Origin: Phaeovibrio sulfidiphilus
GTDB lineage: Bacteria > Pseudomonadota > Alphaproteobacteria > Rhodospirillales > Rhodospirillaceae
DNA: 64,000 bases
NCBI RefSeq assembly: GCF_014861485.1
Contig: NZ_JACZHT010000001.1
Coordinates: forward strand, 682,001 to 746,000
Reading direction: 5' to 3'
Position numbers and translations under genes: made by a program. The notes beneath the pieces were generated by a model. The model was not told where the DNA came from. It saw only the letters and a list, made by a program, of their open reading frames with translations, and did not search any database. Below are positions 27,875 through 38,640 of this stretch, one piece after another. Position 1 is the stretch's first letter; each line of letters opens with the position of its first letter.

Positions 27875-30800
27875 TCAGCGTTCCTCGAGTGACAGGCCGG
27901 CCTCCCGGGCTTTCTTCCGCTCTTCCCGAAGCAGGCGTCCGAGCTCGCGGCCGATGGTCCCGGCCGGGCGGGTCCAGGGGGCCAGAACATAATAGAGGAC
28001 CGGGGTCACGAACAGGGTCATCAGCGCGGCAATGGACTGTCCGCCGATGATGACCGCGCCCACGGCCTCGCGGGATTCGGATCCCGCCCCCGAGGACAGG
28101 ACCAGCGGCACCGCCCCCAGGACCGAGCACAGCACCGTCATCACAATGGGGCGCAGCCGCAGGGTGGCCGCGTTCAAGATCGCGTCCCGGACCGACTGGC
28201 CCGCGTCCCTCAGCTGGTTTGCGAACTCCACGATCAGGATGCCGTTTTTCGCCATAAGCCCGATCAAAAGGATGATGCCGATCTGGCTGTACACGTTGAT
28301 GGAGTTGCCCGTGAGCCAGAGGGTCAGCAAAGACCCCGTCACCGCAAGGGGGACCGACATCAGGATCACCAGGGGGTGCAGGAAGCTCTCGAACTGGGCG
28401 GCCAGCACCAGGTAGACCACCACCAGGGCCAGCACGAAGGTGAACACGACCTCGCCCGAGGTTTCCAGATACTCCCGGGACTGTCCGGTAAACGAGACGG
28501 TGGCCTCGGCGGGCAGGGTCTCGGCGGCGGCGGTGCGGATGAAGGTAATGGCCGAGCCGATGTCGTACCCCTGCGCCAGCCCCGCCGACAGGGTGATGGA
28601 GCGCATCCGGTTGTAGCGGTTGAGATCCGGCGCCGTGCTGGTTTCCTTGAGGCGGATCAGGGAGTCCAGAGGCACCAGAAGGCCGCTGGTGGTGCGCACA
28701 AAGACGTTGGACATGTCCTGGGGCGTCAGGCGGTCCTCGTCCTGGGCCTGGAGGATGACCTCGTACTCCCGGCCCCGGTCCAGGAAGCGGGTGACCTTGC
28801 GGGACGCCATCATGGTTTGGAGCGCCTGGCTGATTTCCCGGATGCCCACGCCCAGATCGGCGGCCCGTTCCCGGTCGATTTCCACCAGGATTTCGGGCTG
28901 GGTGCTCTCGTAGTCCAGCTCGGGATTGATCAGGTCGCGGTTTTCCTCGGCCTTCTTCAGCAGGGCGTTGGCCCAGCCCTCGATGACGTCGAAGTCCGGC
29001 CCCCCGATCACGACCTGGAGCGGCGTGCGGGAGCCCCGCAGGCCCAGGCCCGCCGGGGTGAGGGCCATGGCGCGCACGCCGGGCAGGGCGTCCAGGGGGC
29101 CGCGCAGGGCGGTGGCCATCTCCATGGACGTGCGGCCCCGTTCGGACCAGTCCACCAGCGGAACCACAACGAAGCCCCGGTTCGGACGGTTCCACGCGCC
29201 GGCCGCGGCCATGGTGCGGGCGGCCTCGCCGCTGTCCAGAAGGGGCTGCACGATGGCCTCGACCTCCCGCATCTGCCGGTCGGTGTAGGCCACGTTCATG
29301 CCCTGGGGAGCGGTGACCTGCACAAAGAGCATGCCCCGGTCCTCGGGGGGTGTCAGCTCGCCGGGCAGGGCCGGGTAGAGCCAGATGGCCGAGGCGCCGA
29401 AGACCAGCGCCGCCCCCAGAACCGGAACCGGAGCCCGCAGGGCCCCGTCCAGGGCCCGCCGGTATCCGTTCATAATGACCTCAAATCCGCGCTCCACCCG
29501 TCCGGACAGCGGGGATTCGCTTTTGCGTGAGCTCAGGAAACGGGCCGACAGGGGCGGGCAGAGCACCAGGGCCACCACCGAGGAGATGGCAATGGACGAG
29601 GCCATGACAAAGCCGAATTCGGTGAACAGCTTGCCCACGGTCCCGCCCATGAACGAGATGGGAATGAAGACCGAGACCAGGGCCAGGGTCGTGGCAATCA
29701 CGGCGAACATGACCTGGCGTGTCCCCAGGGCGGCGGCGGCCAGGGGGGCCTCGCCCAGGTTGATGCGCCGCTGGATGTTCTCCAGCACGACAATGGCGTC
29801 GTCCACCACGATGCCGATGGCCAGGATCAGGGCCAGCAGGGTCAGGGTGTTGATCGAGAAGCCCAGGGCCAGAATGCCGATGAAGCTCCCGATCAGCGCC
29901 ACGGGGATGGTGACCGAGGGGATCAGGGTCGCCCGCAGGGAGCCCAGGAAGACCAGGTTCACCAGGATCACCATGACCACGGCAATGACCAGGGTGATGG
30001 CGACCTCGTGGATCGAGCGGTTGATGAAGGTGGCCTCGTCGAACGAGACCTGGAGGCTGGTCCCCGCAGGCAGCGAGGATTGCAGGGCCTCCACCTCGGC
30101 GCGCACTCCGCGCGAGATGGCCACGGTGTTGGACTGGCTTTGGCGGATGATGCCGATGCCGATGGCGTCGATGCCCTCGGAGCGCAGGGTCATGTCGTCA
30201 TTTTCCGGGCCCAGAACCACCTGGGCCACGTCCCGCAGCCGCACCGGATAGCCGTCCACGACTTTCAGGACGATGCGGCCGAACTCGTCGGGCGACTTGA
30301 GAAGCGTGTCGGTGCGGACCTGGAGAAGCCGGCTCTCGCTCTCCACGTCTCCGGCGGGGAGCTCCATGTTGTTGCGCAGGAGCGCGGCCTCCACGTCCGG
30401 GATCGTGATGTTCCGGGCCGCCAGGGCGCGGCGGTCCAGCCAGATCCGGATGGCCTGCCGCCGCTCGCCGTAAATATCCACCTGGGCCACGCCGTCCACG
30501 GTGGTCAGGCGGTCGATCAGGTAGCGCTCCGCGTAGTCCGTCAGCTGCATGGGCGTCAGGACCGAGCTGCGCAGAACCAGGCGCATCACCGGATCCGAGT
30601 CCGTGTCGCTTTTGGCGATGCGGGGTTCCTCCACGTCCTCGGGCAGGTCGTTGCGGATCCGGGCGACGGCGTCGCGGACGTCGTTCACGGCCTCGTCGAT
30701 GTTGATGCCGGGGTCAAACTCAACCGAGGTGTAGGCCCGGCCCCGGCGGGAGCGGGACGTGATCGTCTTCACCCCGGACACGCCGGCCACCGCGCTTTCC

Positions 30801-31000
30801 ACGATCTCGGTGATGTCCGTGTCCACCACGTTGGGGGCGGCGCCGGTGTAGAACGTGGAGACCGTCACCACGGCGGAGTCCACGTCCGGGAGCTCGCGGA
30901 TCGGCAGGCGGAAGGCCGAGGCGATCCCGAGGATCACCAGAAGCAGGCACAGAACCGCGGCAAACACCGGACGGCGGATGAAAAACGAGCTGAACCCCAT
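27875..31000 (-). CDS. RND-family multidrug efflux permease (HAE1/AcrB type)
   Basis: Proton-driven inner-membrane exporter of 1041 residues, the usual size. The N-terminus FIRRPVFAAVLCLLLVILG is the first of twelve membrane segments. Two large periplasmic loops follow segments 1 and 7. The central region GIVVDDAIVVLENIQRR in segment 4 has the acidic pair used for proton relay. It lies nine bases after the gene for its periplasmic adaptor. No outer-membrane channel gene is adjacent, so a shared TolC-like protein is presumably used. Substrates unknown. Confidence 0.95.
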   Translation of the reverse strand: MGFSSFFIRRPVFAAVLCLLLVILGIASAFRLPIRELPDVDSAVVTVSTFYTGAAPNVVDTDITEIVESAVAGVSGVKTITSRSRRGRAYTSVEFDPGINIDEAVNDVRDAVARIRNDLPEDVEEPRIAKSDTDSDPVMRLVLRSSVLTPMQLTDYAERYLIDRLTTVDGVAQVDIYGERRQAIRIWLDRRALAARNITIPDVEAALLRNNMELPAGDVESESRLLQVRTDTLLKSPDEFGRIVLKVVDGYPVRLRDVAQVVLGPENDDMTLRSEGIDAIGIGIIRQSQSNTVAISRGVRAEVEALQSSLPAGTSLQVSFDEATFINRSIHEVAITLVIAVVMVILVNLVFLGSLRATLIPSVTIPVALIGSFIGILALGFSINTLTLLALILAIGIVVDDAIVVLENIQRRINLGEAPLAAAALGTRQVMFAVIATTLALVSVFIPISFMGGTVGKLFTEFGFVMASSIAISSVVALVLCPPLSARFLSSRKSESPLSGRVERGFEVIMNGYRRALDGALRAPVPVLGAALVFGASAIWLYPALPGELTPPEDRGMLFVQVTAPQGMNVAYTDRQMREVEAIVQPLLDSGEAARTMAAAGAWNRPNRGFVVVPLVDWSERGRTSMEMATALRGPLDALPGVRAMALTPAGLGLRGSRTPLQVVIGGPDFDVIEGWANALLKKAEENRDLINPELDYESTQPEILVEIDRERAADLGVGIREISQALQTMMASRKVTRFLDRGREYEVILQAQDEDRLTPQDMSNVFVRTTSGLLVPLDSLIRLKETSTAPDLNRYNRMRSITLSAGLAQGYDIGSAITFIRTAAAETLPAEATVSFTGQSREYLETSGEVVFTFVLALVVVYLVLAAQFESFLHPLVILMSVPLAVTGSLLTLWLTGNSINVYSQIGIILLIGLMAKNGILIVEFANQLRDAGQSVRDAILNAATLRLRPIVMTVLCSVLGAVPLVLSSGAGSESREAVGAVIIGGQSIAALMTLFVTPVLYYVLAPWTRPAGTIGRELGRLLREERKKAREAGLSLEER

Positions 31001-31009
31001 GATCCGCGC

Positions 31010-32215
31010 CTACTGTCCGCTGGTGGGGGCCGGAGTGCCGGATCCCGGAGTGCCGGACCCTGCCCCGGGCGGTGTCTCCGGCGGGGTGCCCTGCGAGGTT
31101 CCCGCTGGCGTTTCAGCGGGGGCCTGCGGCGGCGCCTCGGCGGGCGCGACAATCCGCACCGGCATGCCGTCCTGAAGGCGCTGGACACCCAGCCGGGCGA
31201 TGCGCTCCCCCTCCTCGAGCCCCTCCAGAATCTCCACCGCGTTTTCCGTGCGCAGGCCGGTCCGGACCGGGCGACGCCAGGCGCGGGCCTGTCCGGTCTC
31301 GTCCTCCCGGATCACAAACAGCATGGGGCCCGCCGCCTCGGCCACCACGCCCTCTTCCGGGACCATCAGGGCCTCGCGGGTTTCCAGGACGATCTCCACA
31401 TTCACCGTCAGCCCGGAGGGCAGGGGGTGCCGGTCGTTCCCGTGGGTGGCCCGGACCCGGAAGGCCCGCGTTTCCTCGAGGATGCGGCTGTCGATGTGGG
31501 ACACCCGGGCGGCGAACGTCTGGTGGGGGAAGGCCGGTGTGGTGGCGTTCACCGTCTGGCCCAGGGTCAGGCGGCCGTAATACCGTTCGGGCACCTGGAA
31601 GATGACTTGGATCACGGACAGGTCATCCAAGGTGGTCAGGCGCTGGCCCTCGGGGACAAGGGCGCCCACGTCAAACTCGTTGAAGCCCACGACCCCGCTG
31701 AAGGGCGCCCGGACGGTGCGCTCGCTCAGATCCTTTTCGGCGGCCTCCAGCCGGGCCCGGGCGGAATCCCGGCGGGTTTCCAGCTCGTCCACCGCCGACT
31801 GGGAGACGGCCTGGGACTGGCGCAGGCTCCGGGCCCGTTTCAGGGCGCGCTCGGCGTCGATCAGGTTGGCCTCGGCCTCCGCCCGCGCGGCTTCCTGGGT
31901 TTCGGAATCCAGCCGGGCCAGGACCGCGCCCTGCTCGACCCGGTCGCCGGGCTTGAAGTTGAGCTCCACCAGGCGCCCGCCGGACAGGGGGCGGATGTCC
32001 ACCGCCTCGCGGGCGCGGGTCGTTCCCATGGTTTCCACCATGTCCACCACCGGGCGCAGGGTCGCCACCGCCACGTCCACGGGAAAGAGGCGCGATTTCG
32101 GCTTGCCTCCCGCCGGCGTCGAGGACGGAGCCAGCAGCCACCAGCCAAGGCCGGCAGCGGCCGCCAGGACAAGGACAAGGACGGCAAGGCCAGGAAGTCT
32201 GGATCCCGAGAACAT
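31010..32215 (-). CDS. RND efflux periplasmic adaptor (membrane fusion protein)
   Basis: Links the RND permease to an outer-membrane channel. It has about 401 residues. One N-terminal hydrophobic anchor lies at about 8-28. The lipoyl half-motifs are RPLSGGRLVELNFKPGDRVEQGAVLARLD and, after an alpha-helical hairpin, RAPFSGVVG. A beta-barrel domain follows, and the C-terminal 45 residues are Pro/Thr/Gly/Ala-rich and probably unstructured. I chose the ATG at 32215; a GTG three codons earlier is also open, and neither has a strong ribosome-binding site. Confidence 0.92.
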   Translation of the reverse strand: MFSGSRLPGLAVLVLVLAAAAGLGWWLLAPSSTPAGGKPKSRLFPVDVAVATLRPVVDMVETMGTTRAREAVDIRPLSGGRLVELNFKPGDRVEQGAVLARLDSETQEAARAEAEANLIDAERALKRARSLRQSQAVSQSAVDELETRRDSARARLEAAEKDLSERTVRAPFSGVVGFNEFDVGALVPEGQRLTTLDDLSVIQVIFQVPERYYGRLTLGQTVNATTPAFPHQTFAARVSHIDSRILEETRAFRVRATHGNDRHPLPSGLTVNVEIVLETREALMVPEEGVVAEAAGPMLFVIREDETGQARAWRRPVRTGLRTENAVEILEGLEEGERIARLGVQRLQDGMPVRIVAPAEAPPQAPAETPAGTSQGTPPETPPGAGSGTPGSGTPAPTSGQ

Positions 32216-32247
32216 GAGGCACACCGAAAATGAGAAGAGGATTTTCC

Positions 32248-32276
32248 AGTCTGTGCCGAGGGGCGCCAGGGGTCAA
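32248..32276 (-). promoter_or_regulatory. Possible promoter of the RND adaptor-permease operon
   Basis: Minus strand: TTGACC (32276-32271), 17-bp spacer, CAGACT (32253-32248). It would start transcription about 25 bases before the adaptor ATG. The -10 match is weak. Confidence 0.4.
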
Positions 32277-32437
32277 GAGCCCAGACCCCGGCCGGGGACA
32301 AAGTCTCTCCCGAGGGCCCCGAAAACCCGAATCAGCGGTGGCGCCGACCTTTCAATGCCTCTAGGATAAGGTGATTGTTCCTTTATGCCGAACCGGTTCC
32401 GCTCGGCACCCCCTACTGGACAGAAGAGGCTTCTCTC

Positions 32438-33502
32438 ATGGCTATGATTTCCCTCCGTCAGCTTCTGGATCACGCCGCCGAGCATGACTACGGAATGCCG
32501 GCGTTCAACGTCAACAACATGGAACAGATCCTCGCCATCATGAACGCGGCGAAGAAGACGGACAGCCCCGTCATTCTTCAGGCCTCGCGCGGCGCCCGGG
32601 CTTACGCCGGAGACGTGATGATCCGCCACATGATCATGGGCGTTGTGGAAATGTATCCGGACATCCCCGTGTGTATGCACCAGGACCACGGCAACTCCCT
32701 GGCCACGTGCCTCAGCGCGGTCACCGCGAACTTCACGTCGGTGATGATGGACGGCTCCCTCGAGGCGGACGGCAAGACCCCCGCGTCCTACGAGTACAAC
32801 CGCGATGTGACCAAGTCGGTCACCGACGTTTCCCACCTGGTGGGCGTGTCGGTTGAGGGCGAGCTGGGGGCCCTGGGCTCCCTCGAGACCGGCGCGGGCG
32901 AGAAGGAGGACGGCCACGGCTTCGAGGGTACCCTCAGCCGCGACCAGCTTCTGACGGATCCGGACCAGGCGGCCGAGTTCGTCAAGGAGACGAAGATCGA
33001 CGCCCTCGCGGTGGCCATCGGAACCTCGCACGGCGCCTACAAGTTCACCCGCAAGCCCACCGGCGATATCCTCGCCATGGACGTGGTGAAGAAAATTCAC
33101 GAGCGCCTGCCGAACACCCACCTGGTCATGCACGGATCCTCGTCCGTTCCCCAGGAGCTCCAGGACATCATCAACGCCTACGGCGGCGACATGCCCCAGA
33201 CCTACGGCGTGCCGCTGGAGGAGATCATCACCGGCATCAAGTACGGTGTGCGCAAGGTCAACATCGACACCGACTGCCGCATGGCGATCACCGGCCAGAT
33301 CCGCAAGGTGTTCGCGGAGAACCCGGCGGTCTTCGACCCGCGCACCTATCTGAAGCCCGCCATGGCCTCCATGGAGGCCCTGTGTATCGACCGCTACGAG
33401 CGGTTCGGCGCGGCCGGCATGGCCTCGAAGATCAAGCCGATCCCGCTGGCGGACATGGCCAAGCGTTACGCCGACGGCTCGCTTGATCCGCAGGTGAAGT
33501 AG
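32438..33502 (+). CDS. fba: Fructose-bisphosphate aldolase, class II
   Basis: Zinc enzyme of glycolysis, gluconeogenesis and, in autotrophs, the Calvin cycle. It has 354 residues. The zinc-binding histidine is in CMHQDHG at 79-85, with further ligands in SHGAYKF and MHGSSSVP. The length and the segment near [23 protein letters not shown] look like the Calvin-cycle subtype (CbbA), but no other Calvin genes are here. I chose the ATG at 32438 ([10 protein letters not shown]); the open frame upstream lacks family similarity. It is divergent from the RND operon. Confidence 0.95.
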   Translation: MAMISLRQLLDHAAEHDYGMPAFNVNNMEQILAIMNAAKKTDSPVILQASRGARAYAGDVMIRHMIMGVVEMYPDIPVCMHQDHGNSLATCLSAVTANFTSVMMDGSLEADGKTPASYEYNRDVTKSVTDVSHLVGVSVEGELGALGSLETGAGEKEDGHGFEGTLSRDQLLTDPDQAAEFVKETKIDALAVAIGTSHGAYKFTRKPTGDILAMDVVKKIHERLPNTHLVMHGSSSVPQELQDIINAYGGDMPQTYGVPLEEIITGIKYGVRKVNIDTDCRMAITGQIRKVFAENPAVFDPRTYLKPAMASMEALCIDRYERFGAAGMASKIKPIPLADMAKRYADGSLDPQVK

Positions 33503-33670
33503 GGCCCGGGCCCCGTCCCGAGCGGACGGGGCACCCCCGTGCGGCGGCGGGTCGGCTGTCTTGTGGCGGCGCGCCGGTGGGGCCTGTGTCCCGGTTTCTG
33601 CCGGACAGGCCCTGCCCCTGCCTCCGCCGGTTCTGGCCCCGCCGGTTCCGGCCCCTGCCCCTCACACAAA

Positions 33671-33700
33671 AGCCCCCGGTTCGGACCGGGGGCTTTTTTT
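33671..33700 (+). terminator. Rho-independent terminator after fba
   Basis: Perfect ten-base arms AGCCCCCGGT / ACCGGGGGCT around a TCGG loop, then seven Ts. It lies about 170 bases past the fba stop codon. Confidence 0.92.
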
Positions 33701-33749
33701 GTACGGACGGGCGTTCTGGATGACAGGGCCACCGGGGCCGGAGGGAACG

Positions 33750-34079
33750 CTAGCTGTAGTGGCGGACGTTGTATCCCGAGCGGGAGGACCGCTTGGGGAA
33801 CCGGCGCAGGTGACCGAGCGTGCTCAGGAACACATGGAGGCCGATTCCGGTGAGGCCGCACACCACCCAGGCGGGCCACTCGAGGAGCGACAGGAGCCAC
33901 GGGGCCAGGCCGCCGCTCTCCATCTCCACCGCCGGAAGGGGGCCGACGAAAATGATCCACAGGTCGCTCGTGTAGAGCCGGGCGAGATTCTCGCCCGTCA
34001 GGTAAAGGAAGGCCTCCCCGAGACCGGTCAGAGTCGCAAGGGCCATGAGCAAATAGGCAATCACCCGTCCAACAATCAT
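33750..34079 (-). CDS. Small two-segment membrane protein of unknown function
   Basis: 109 residues; I do not recognise the family. A hydrophobic segment lies at about 2-27 (IVGRVIAYLLMALATLTGLG) and a second at about 72-95 (WPAWVVCGLTGIGLHVFL). The tail is short and basic (HLRRFPKRSSRSGYNVRHYS). The ATG at 34079 has GGAGAGG eight bases upstream. The 200 bp before it are unusually A/T-rich for this genome, as for a regulated promoter. It converges with fba. Confidence 0.7.
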   Translation of the reverse strand: MIVGRVIAYLLMALATLTGLGEAFLYLTGENLARLYTSDLWIIFVGPLPAVEMESGGLAPWLLSLLEWPAWVVCGLTGIGLHVFLSTLGHLRRFPKRSSRSGYNVRHYS

Positions 34080-34685
34080 GATGCCCTCTCCGTCCAGTGT
34101 GCGGACTTCCGTCTTTTTCGGATACAGGGTCCGCAAAGTGGGTCGTGGATCACTCTTTTTTACAGTCTTCGAGGTTAAATATACGTTACTGCATCTTCTG
34201 CGCACCAGTTTTTTCCAGTGCCGTCCTGTAAGACAGAATCGCATCAGAGAACGGCTTTTAGCAACTTTAAAGAACAAAAAAAGCCTTTATCGCGCATTGG
34301 AAACCCGGGTTTTGGCGCGGGGCGCGAGTCGGGGCAATACGAAAGGCTGTCCGGGAGGGTTTCCGTGGGCGTTTCCCGGGCGCTCCGGTTCGCGACCGGC
34401 GTGCAGTCGGCGTCCGAGTCGCCCTATGCGGTGGCGTCCGAGTCGTGCTGTCGGGCCGCGCGCGCGTTGCCTTGTCGTGCCCGGCTGTGTCTGCGCGGCG
34501 GCCCCATAAAGGCGCCGCTGCCCGCGCAGGTCTGTAGCCCCGGCGTGCCTGGGCCGCGCGGTGCGGGGGCGGGGATGTAAACCCGGGATCGGGAGGCTCC
34601 CCTGTCGTCGGGAGTGGGGATGGCGCCGCACGGCCAGGGCGAGGGGGTGTTCAGGACCGGCTCCGGCAGGGCCGGTCAGGCGCCG
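34080..34685. other. Long spacer with an A/T-rich promoter-like half and a GC-rich half
   Basis: About 34130-34290 is A/T-rich, contains TATATTTAA (minus strand, near 34180) and the arms GGCTTTT/AAAAGCC (34253-34285), and probably drives the small membrane protein. From 34290 to 34685 the DNA is very GC-rich and includes a short direct repeat of GCGTCCGAGTCG (near 34407 and 34435). No credible gene is visible. Confidence 0.45.
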
Positions 34686-35546
34686 TCAGGGTCCGGGGGC
34701 CCACCGGCCAAAGACACAGCGCACGATTCCGCCCAGGTCCCGGTCGCACTCGATGGCCTGAAAGCCGCTCAGCTCCAGCAGGGCGCAGACATCTCCGTCC
34801 TGCCCCTGGCCGATTTCCAGGCCCAGAAGGCCGTTGTCCCGCAGGCGGGCGGCGGCGGCGGGGACCAGGCGCCGGTAGAAGTCGAGCCCGTCCGGGCCTC
34901 CGTCCAGGGCGCGCAGGGGATCATACCGGGTGACTTCCGGCTCCAGCCCGGCGATGTCCGCCGCCGGAATGTACGGGGGGTTGGACACGATCACATCCAC
35001 CGGGCCGCGGACCGGGGTCAGCAGGTCTCCGACCACGAACTGGCAGCGCGCTGCCAGGCCGGAAGCCACCGCGTTCTCATGGGCCTGGCGTGCGGCGGCG
35101 GGGCTGATGTCAATGCCCAGTCCCGTGGCCCGGGGGCGCTCGGACAGAAGGGCCAAGAGAATGCAGCCCGTCCCGGTGCCCACGTCCACGAGGGTGGAGG
35201 CCGCAGCGCGGTCCGGTTCCCGGCGCAGAACGCCCTCGACAAGGGTTTCCGTGTCCGGTCGGGGATCCAGGGTGTCGGGGCACAGGCCGAGCTCGAGGCT
35301 CCAGAAGCCGCGCCGTCCCAGGATGCGGGACAGGGGCTCGCGCTGGCAGCGCCGCTCCAGGGCGGCGTCAAGCTGGTTTCGGGTGGGAGTGTTCAGGGGC
35401 TGGTCGTCGCCCAGCCCCGCGGCCGCGGCCGAGCCCAGAAAGGCCCGGACCAGGGCCCGGGCTTCCGATCGGGGCTCCGCAAGCCCGGCCTCGCTGAGCC
35501 GGGCTGTCGCGTTGCGCACCCAGGTGGAGAGCGTGTCCGCGCTCAC
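34686..35546 (-). CDS. prmC: Peptide chain release factor N5-glutamine methyltransferase PrmC
   Basis: Methylates the glutamine of the GGQ motif of release factors. It has 286 residues. The SAM-binding strand VDVGTGTGCILLALL and the catalytic NPPY in VIVSNPPYIP are diagnostic. The start is GTG at 35546, with AAGGG upstream. It lies 18 bases after alaS. Its substrate RF1 (prfA) is encoded in the same cluster but is separated from it by alaS, which is unusual. Confidence 0.94.
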   Translation of the reverse strand: MSADTLSTWVRNATARLSEAGLAEPRSEARALVRAFLGSAAAAGLGDDQPLNTPTRNQLDAALERRCQREPLSRILGRRGFWSLELGLCPDTLDPRPDTETLVEGVLRREPDRAAASTLVDVGTGTGCILLALLSERPRATGLGIDISPAAARQAHENAVASGLAARCQFVVGDLLTPVRGPVDVIVSNPPYIPAADIAGLEPEVTRYDPLRALDGGPDGLDFYRRLVPAAAARLRDNGLLGLEIGQGQDGDVCALLELSGFQAIECDRDLGGIVRCVFGRWAPGP

Positions 35547-35564
35547 GGGTGCGGCCCTTGCCGG

Positions 35565-38228
35565 TCAGCCGGCAAGCGCGGCCTCGATGGCCGCCAGGGC
35601 CTCGCCGGCGCGGTCGCCGTCCGGACCGCCCGCCTGGGCCATGTCCGGTCGTCCGCCGCCGCCCTTGCCGCCCACGGCCTGGGCCCCGGCCTTCACCAGA
35701 GCCACCGCATCCGCGCGGCCCTTCAGGTCGTCGGTCACGCCCACGACCAGGGAGGCCTTGCCGTCCGCGACGGAAATCAAGGCAATGACCGCGGATCCGG
35801 CCTTGGCCTTGATCTCGTCCACCATGCCCTTCAGATCCTTGCCGGGCACACCGTCCAGAACGCGGCCGATAAAGGGAACGCCGCCGACGTCCTTCGGAGC
35901 GTCGCCCGCCGGTCCGGCTCCGCCGCCGGTGGCCAGCTTCTTGCGCATGTCCGAGAGCTCGCGCTCCATCTTCTTGCGCTCGTCCATCATGGCCTGGAGA
36001 CGGGTGGGCAGCTCGGCGGGGGCGGTGCGCAGGAGGCGCGCCAGGGAGTCCACCAGCTGTTCCTTCTCGTCGATCCACTCCAGGGCGGCGGCGGCGGTCA
36101 CGGCCTCGATGCGGCGGACGCCCGAGGCGACGGCGCTTTCCGAGACAATCTTGAACACGCCGATGTCGCCGGTCCGGGCGGCGTGGGTGCCGCCGCACAG
36201 CTCGATGGAGAACGTGCGTTCCGTATCCTGGTCGTCCGGGCTGCCCATGAACACGACCCGGACCTCGTCGCCGTACTTTTCGCCGAACAGGGCCATGGCG
36301 CCGGCCTTGATGGCGTCTTCGGGCTCCATGAGGCGGGTGATCACCGGGGTGTTCTCGCGGATCTCGCGGTTGACGTCGGCCTCGATGGCGGCCAGGTCCT
36401 CCCGGGTCAGGGGCGTGGGCTGGGCAAAGTCAAAGCGCAGGCGGTCGGGGGCCACAAGCGAGCCCTTCTGGGTCACGTGCTTGCCCAGGCGGCGGCGCAG
36501 GGCCTCGTGCAGCAGGTGGGTGGCCGAGTGATGGGCGCGCAGGCCGTTGCGGCGCTCGCGGTCCACCTCGAAGTGGGCCTTCTGGCTGGTGGACACGGTG
36601 GCGTCGGCGACGGTGCCCACGTGAACGTGCAGCGCGCCCAGCTTCTTGACCGTGTCACGGACCAGAACCCGGCCGCCGCCCTCGACAGAGATGACGCCCG
36701 CATCGCCCGACTGGCCGCCGGATTCCGCATAGAACGGGGTCTGGTTGGCAATGAGCAGCACCTCGGTTCCCGGCGCGGCCTCGTTGACCAGCGTGCCGTC
36801 CACCACCAGGCCCAGGATGACGCCCTCGGCCGAGGTGCCGGTGTAGCCCAGGAATTCGGTGGCGCCGAAGCGGTCCTGAACGTCGAACCAGAGGGTTTCG
36901 GTCGCGGAATCGCCGGATCCGGCCCAGGCCTTGCGGGCCTCGGCCTTCTGGCGCTCCATGGCGGTCTGGAAGCCGGAGACGTCAACCGTCATGCTCCGGG
37001 CCCGCAGGGCATCCTGGGTCAGGTCCAGCGGGAAGCCATAGGTGTCGTACAGGCGGAAGGCCACGTCGCCCGCCAGCTCGGTGCGGCTGGCGGCCTCCAT
37101 CCCGGCGACCTCGTCGTCCAGCAGGCGCAGGCCCCGCTCCAGCATCTGGCGGAAGCGGGTTTCCTCGAGCCGCAGGGTCTCGACAATCAGGGGCTCGGCC
37201 CGGTTCAGCTCGTTGAACTGGTCGCCCATGGCGGAGCACAGGGCGGGCACAAGGCGGTACATCAGCGGATCGCGGCAGCCCATCATGTGGCCATGACGCA
37301 TGGCGCGGCGCATGATGCGGCGCAGGACGTAGCCGCGCCCCTCGTTCGAGGGCAGTACGCCGTCCGCGATCAGGAACGCGCAGGCCCGGAGGTGGTCGGC
37401 GATCACGCGGTGGGAGACCCGGTGCGGCCCGTCCGGATCGGTTCCGGCGATCTGGGCCACGGCCTCGATGAGGCGGCGCATCAGGTCGATATCATAGTTG
37501 TCGTGCTTGCCCTGGAGGACGGCGGCAAGGCGCTCGAGGCCCATGCCCGTATCCACAGAGGGTCGCGGCAGGCTGACGCGCTCGTCCAGCGTGCGCTGGT
37601 CGTACTGCATGAAGACCAGGTTCCAGATCTCGATGAAGCGGTCGCCGTCCTCATCGGGGCTGCCCGGGGGGCCGCCGGGGATATGGTCGCCGTGGTCGTA
37701 GAAGATCTCGGTGCACGGTCCGCACGGGCCCGTGTCCCCCATGGCCCAGAAGTTGTCACTGGTGGGGATGCGCAGGATTTTGGAATCCGGGAACCCGGTC
37801 ACCTTGCGCCAGATGCCGGCGCTTTCCTCGTCCGTGGAGTGCACCGTCACAAGCAGGCGCTCCGGAGGCAGGCCGTAGACCTTCGTGATCAGCTCCCAGG
37901 CCTGGGCAATGGCCTCGTCCTTGAAGTAGTCGCCGAAGGAGAAGTTCCCCAGCATCTCGAAGAACGTGTGGTGGCGCGCCGTGTAGCCCACGTTGTCCAG
38001 GTCGTTGTGCTTTCCGCCCGCCCGGACGCACTTCTGGGAGGTCGTGGCCCGGTTGTAGGGCCGGGTCTCCGCTCCGGTGAAGACGTTCTTGAACTGAACC
38101 ATGCCCGCATTCGTGAACATCAGCGTCGGATCGTTCAGGGGCACCAGGGGGCTCGAGGCCACCTCGCGGTGATCGTTCTTGACGAAGTAATCCAGGAAGG
38201 TCCGGCGGATTTCCGAAGTGGTGCTCAT
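35565..38228 (-). CDS. alaS: Alanyl-tRNA synthetase AlaS
   Basis: Charges tRNA-Ala. It has 887 residues. The class II catalytic core includes [19 protein letters not shown] and [17 protein letters not shown]. The editing domain has the zinc-binding [12 protein letters not shown] and [13 protein letters not shown]. The C-terminal oligomerisation domain ends [11 protein letters not shown], typical of AlaS. The ATG at 38228 ([11 protein letters not shown]) is the conserved start; the longer frame is not. recA, often adjacent to alaS, is not here. Confidence 0.97.
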   Translation of the reverse strand: MSTTSEIRRTFLDYFVKNDHREVASSPLVPLNDPTLMFTNAGMVQFKNVFTGAETRPYNRATTSQKCVRAGGKHNDLDNVGYTARHHTFFEMLGNFSFGDYFKDEAIAQAWELITKVYGLPPERLLVTVHSTDEESAGIWRKVTGFPDSKILRIPTSDNFWAMGDTGPCGPCTEIFYDHGDHIPGGPPGSPDEDGDRFIEIWNLVFMQYDQRTLDERVSLPRPSVDTGMGLERLAAVLQGKHDNYDIDLMRRLIEAVAQIAGTDPDGPHRVSHRVIADHLRACAFLIADGVLPSNEGRGYVLRRIMRRAMRHGHMMGCRDPLMYRLVPALCSAMGDQFNELNRAEPLIVETLRLEETRFRQMLERGLRLLDDEVAGMEAASRTELAGDVAFRLYDTYGFPLDLTQDALRARSMTVDVSGFQTAMERQKAEARKAWAGSGDSATETLWFDVQDRFGATEFLGYTGTSAEGVILGLVVDGTLVNEAAPGTEVLLIANQTPFYAESGGQSGDAGVISVEGGGRVLVRDTVKKLGALHVHVGTVADATVSTSQKAHFEVDRERRNGLRAHHSATHLLHEALRRRLGKHVTQKGSLVAPDRLRFDFAQPTPLTREDLAAIEADVNREIRENTPVITRLMEPEDAIKAGAMALFGEKYGDEVRVVFMGSPDDQDTERTFSIELCGGTHAARTGDIGVFKIVSESAVASGVRRIEAVTAAAALEWIDEKEQLVDSLARLLRTAPAELPTRLQAMMDERKKMERELSDMRKKLATGGGAGPAGDAPKDVGGVPFIGRVLDGVPGKDLKGMVDEIKAKAGSAVIALISVADGKASLVVGVTDDLKGRADAVALVKAGAQAVGGKGGGGRPDMAQAGGPDGDRAGEALAAIEAALAG

Positions 38229-38640
38229 GGATCGGTCCAAATTCAGGGAGGGGAACAGGTGACTTCCGGAAAGGACGGTCAACGCAATGATTTAAGGATG
38301 TGGCGCAGTGCATACAAGCAAAAAACGAGCGCAGCCGCCAGAAGAACGCTTTATGGGCATCCGGGGGCGGCTTTTGCATCCGGAAGGCGGAAGCCCCCGT
38401 GCGATGCGCGGGCCGTGACGTATGCTTATGGCCGGGTGGGGCGGGGCGCCGCGCGTCACCGGTGTGGCCCGGTTCCCGCACTCGGGTGTCCGGGTGCGGG
38501 GGGCCGTCATGGGAGCCTGGCGGTGCGCTTGCGGTCGGCGGGCGCGGGTTGTCGTGTCGCCCCGCGGAGACCGTTCCGATTTGGGAGCCTCCGGGCGCGG
38601 GGGTCATTGCGTCTTCGCCTGCCGTCACCCGGTCGCGTCC
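38229..38640 (-). other. Spacer between prfA and alaS
   Basis: 412 bp with no recognisable gene. The end nearest alaS (38283-38330) is A-rich and may hold a promoter, but I see no clean -35/-10 pair. The rest is GC-rich. Confidence 0.4.
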
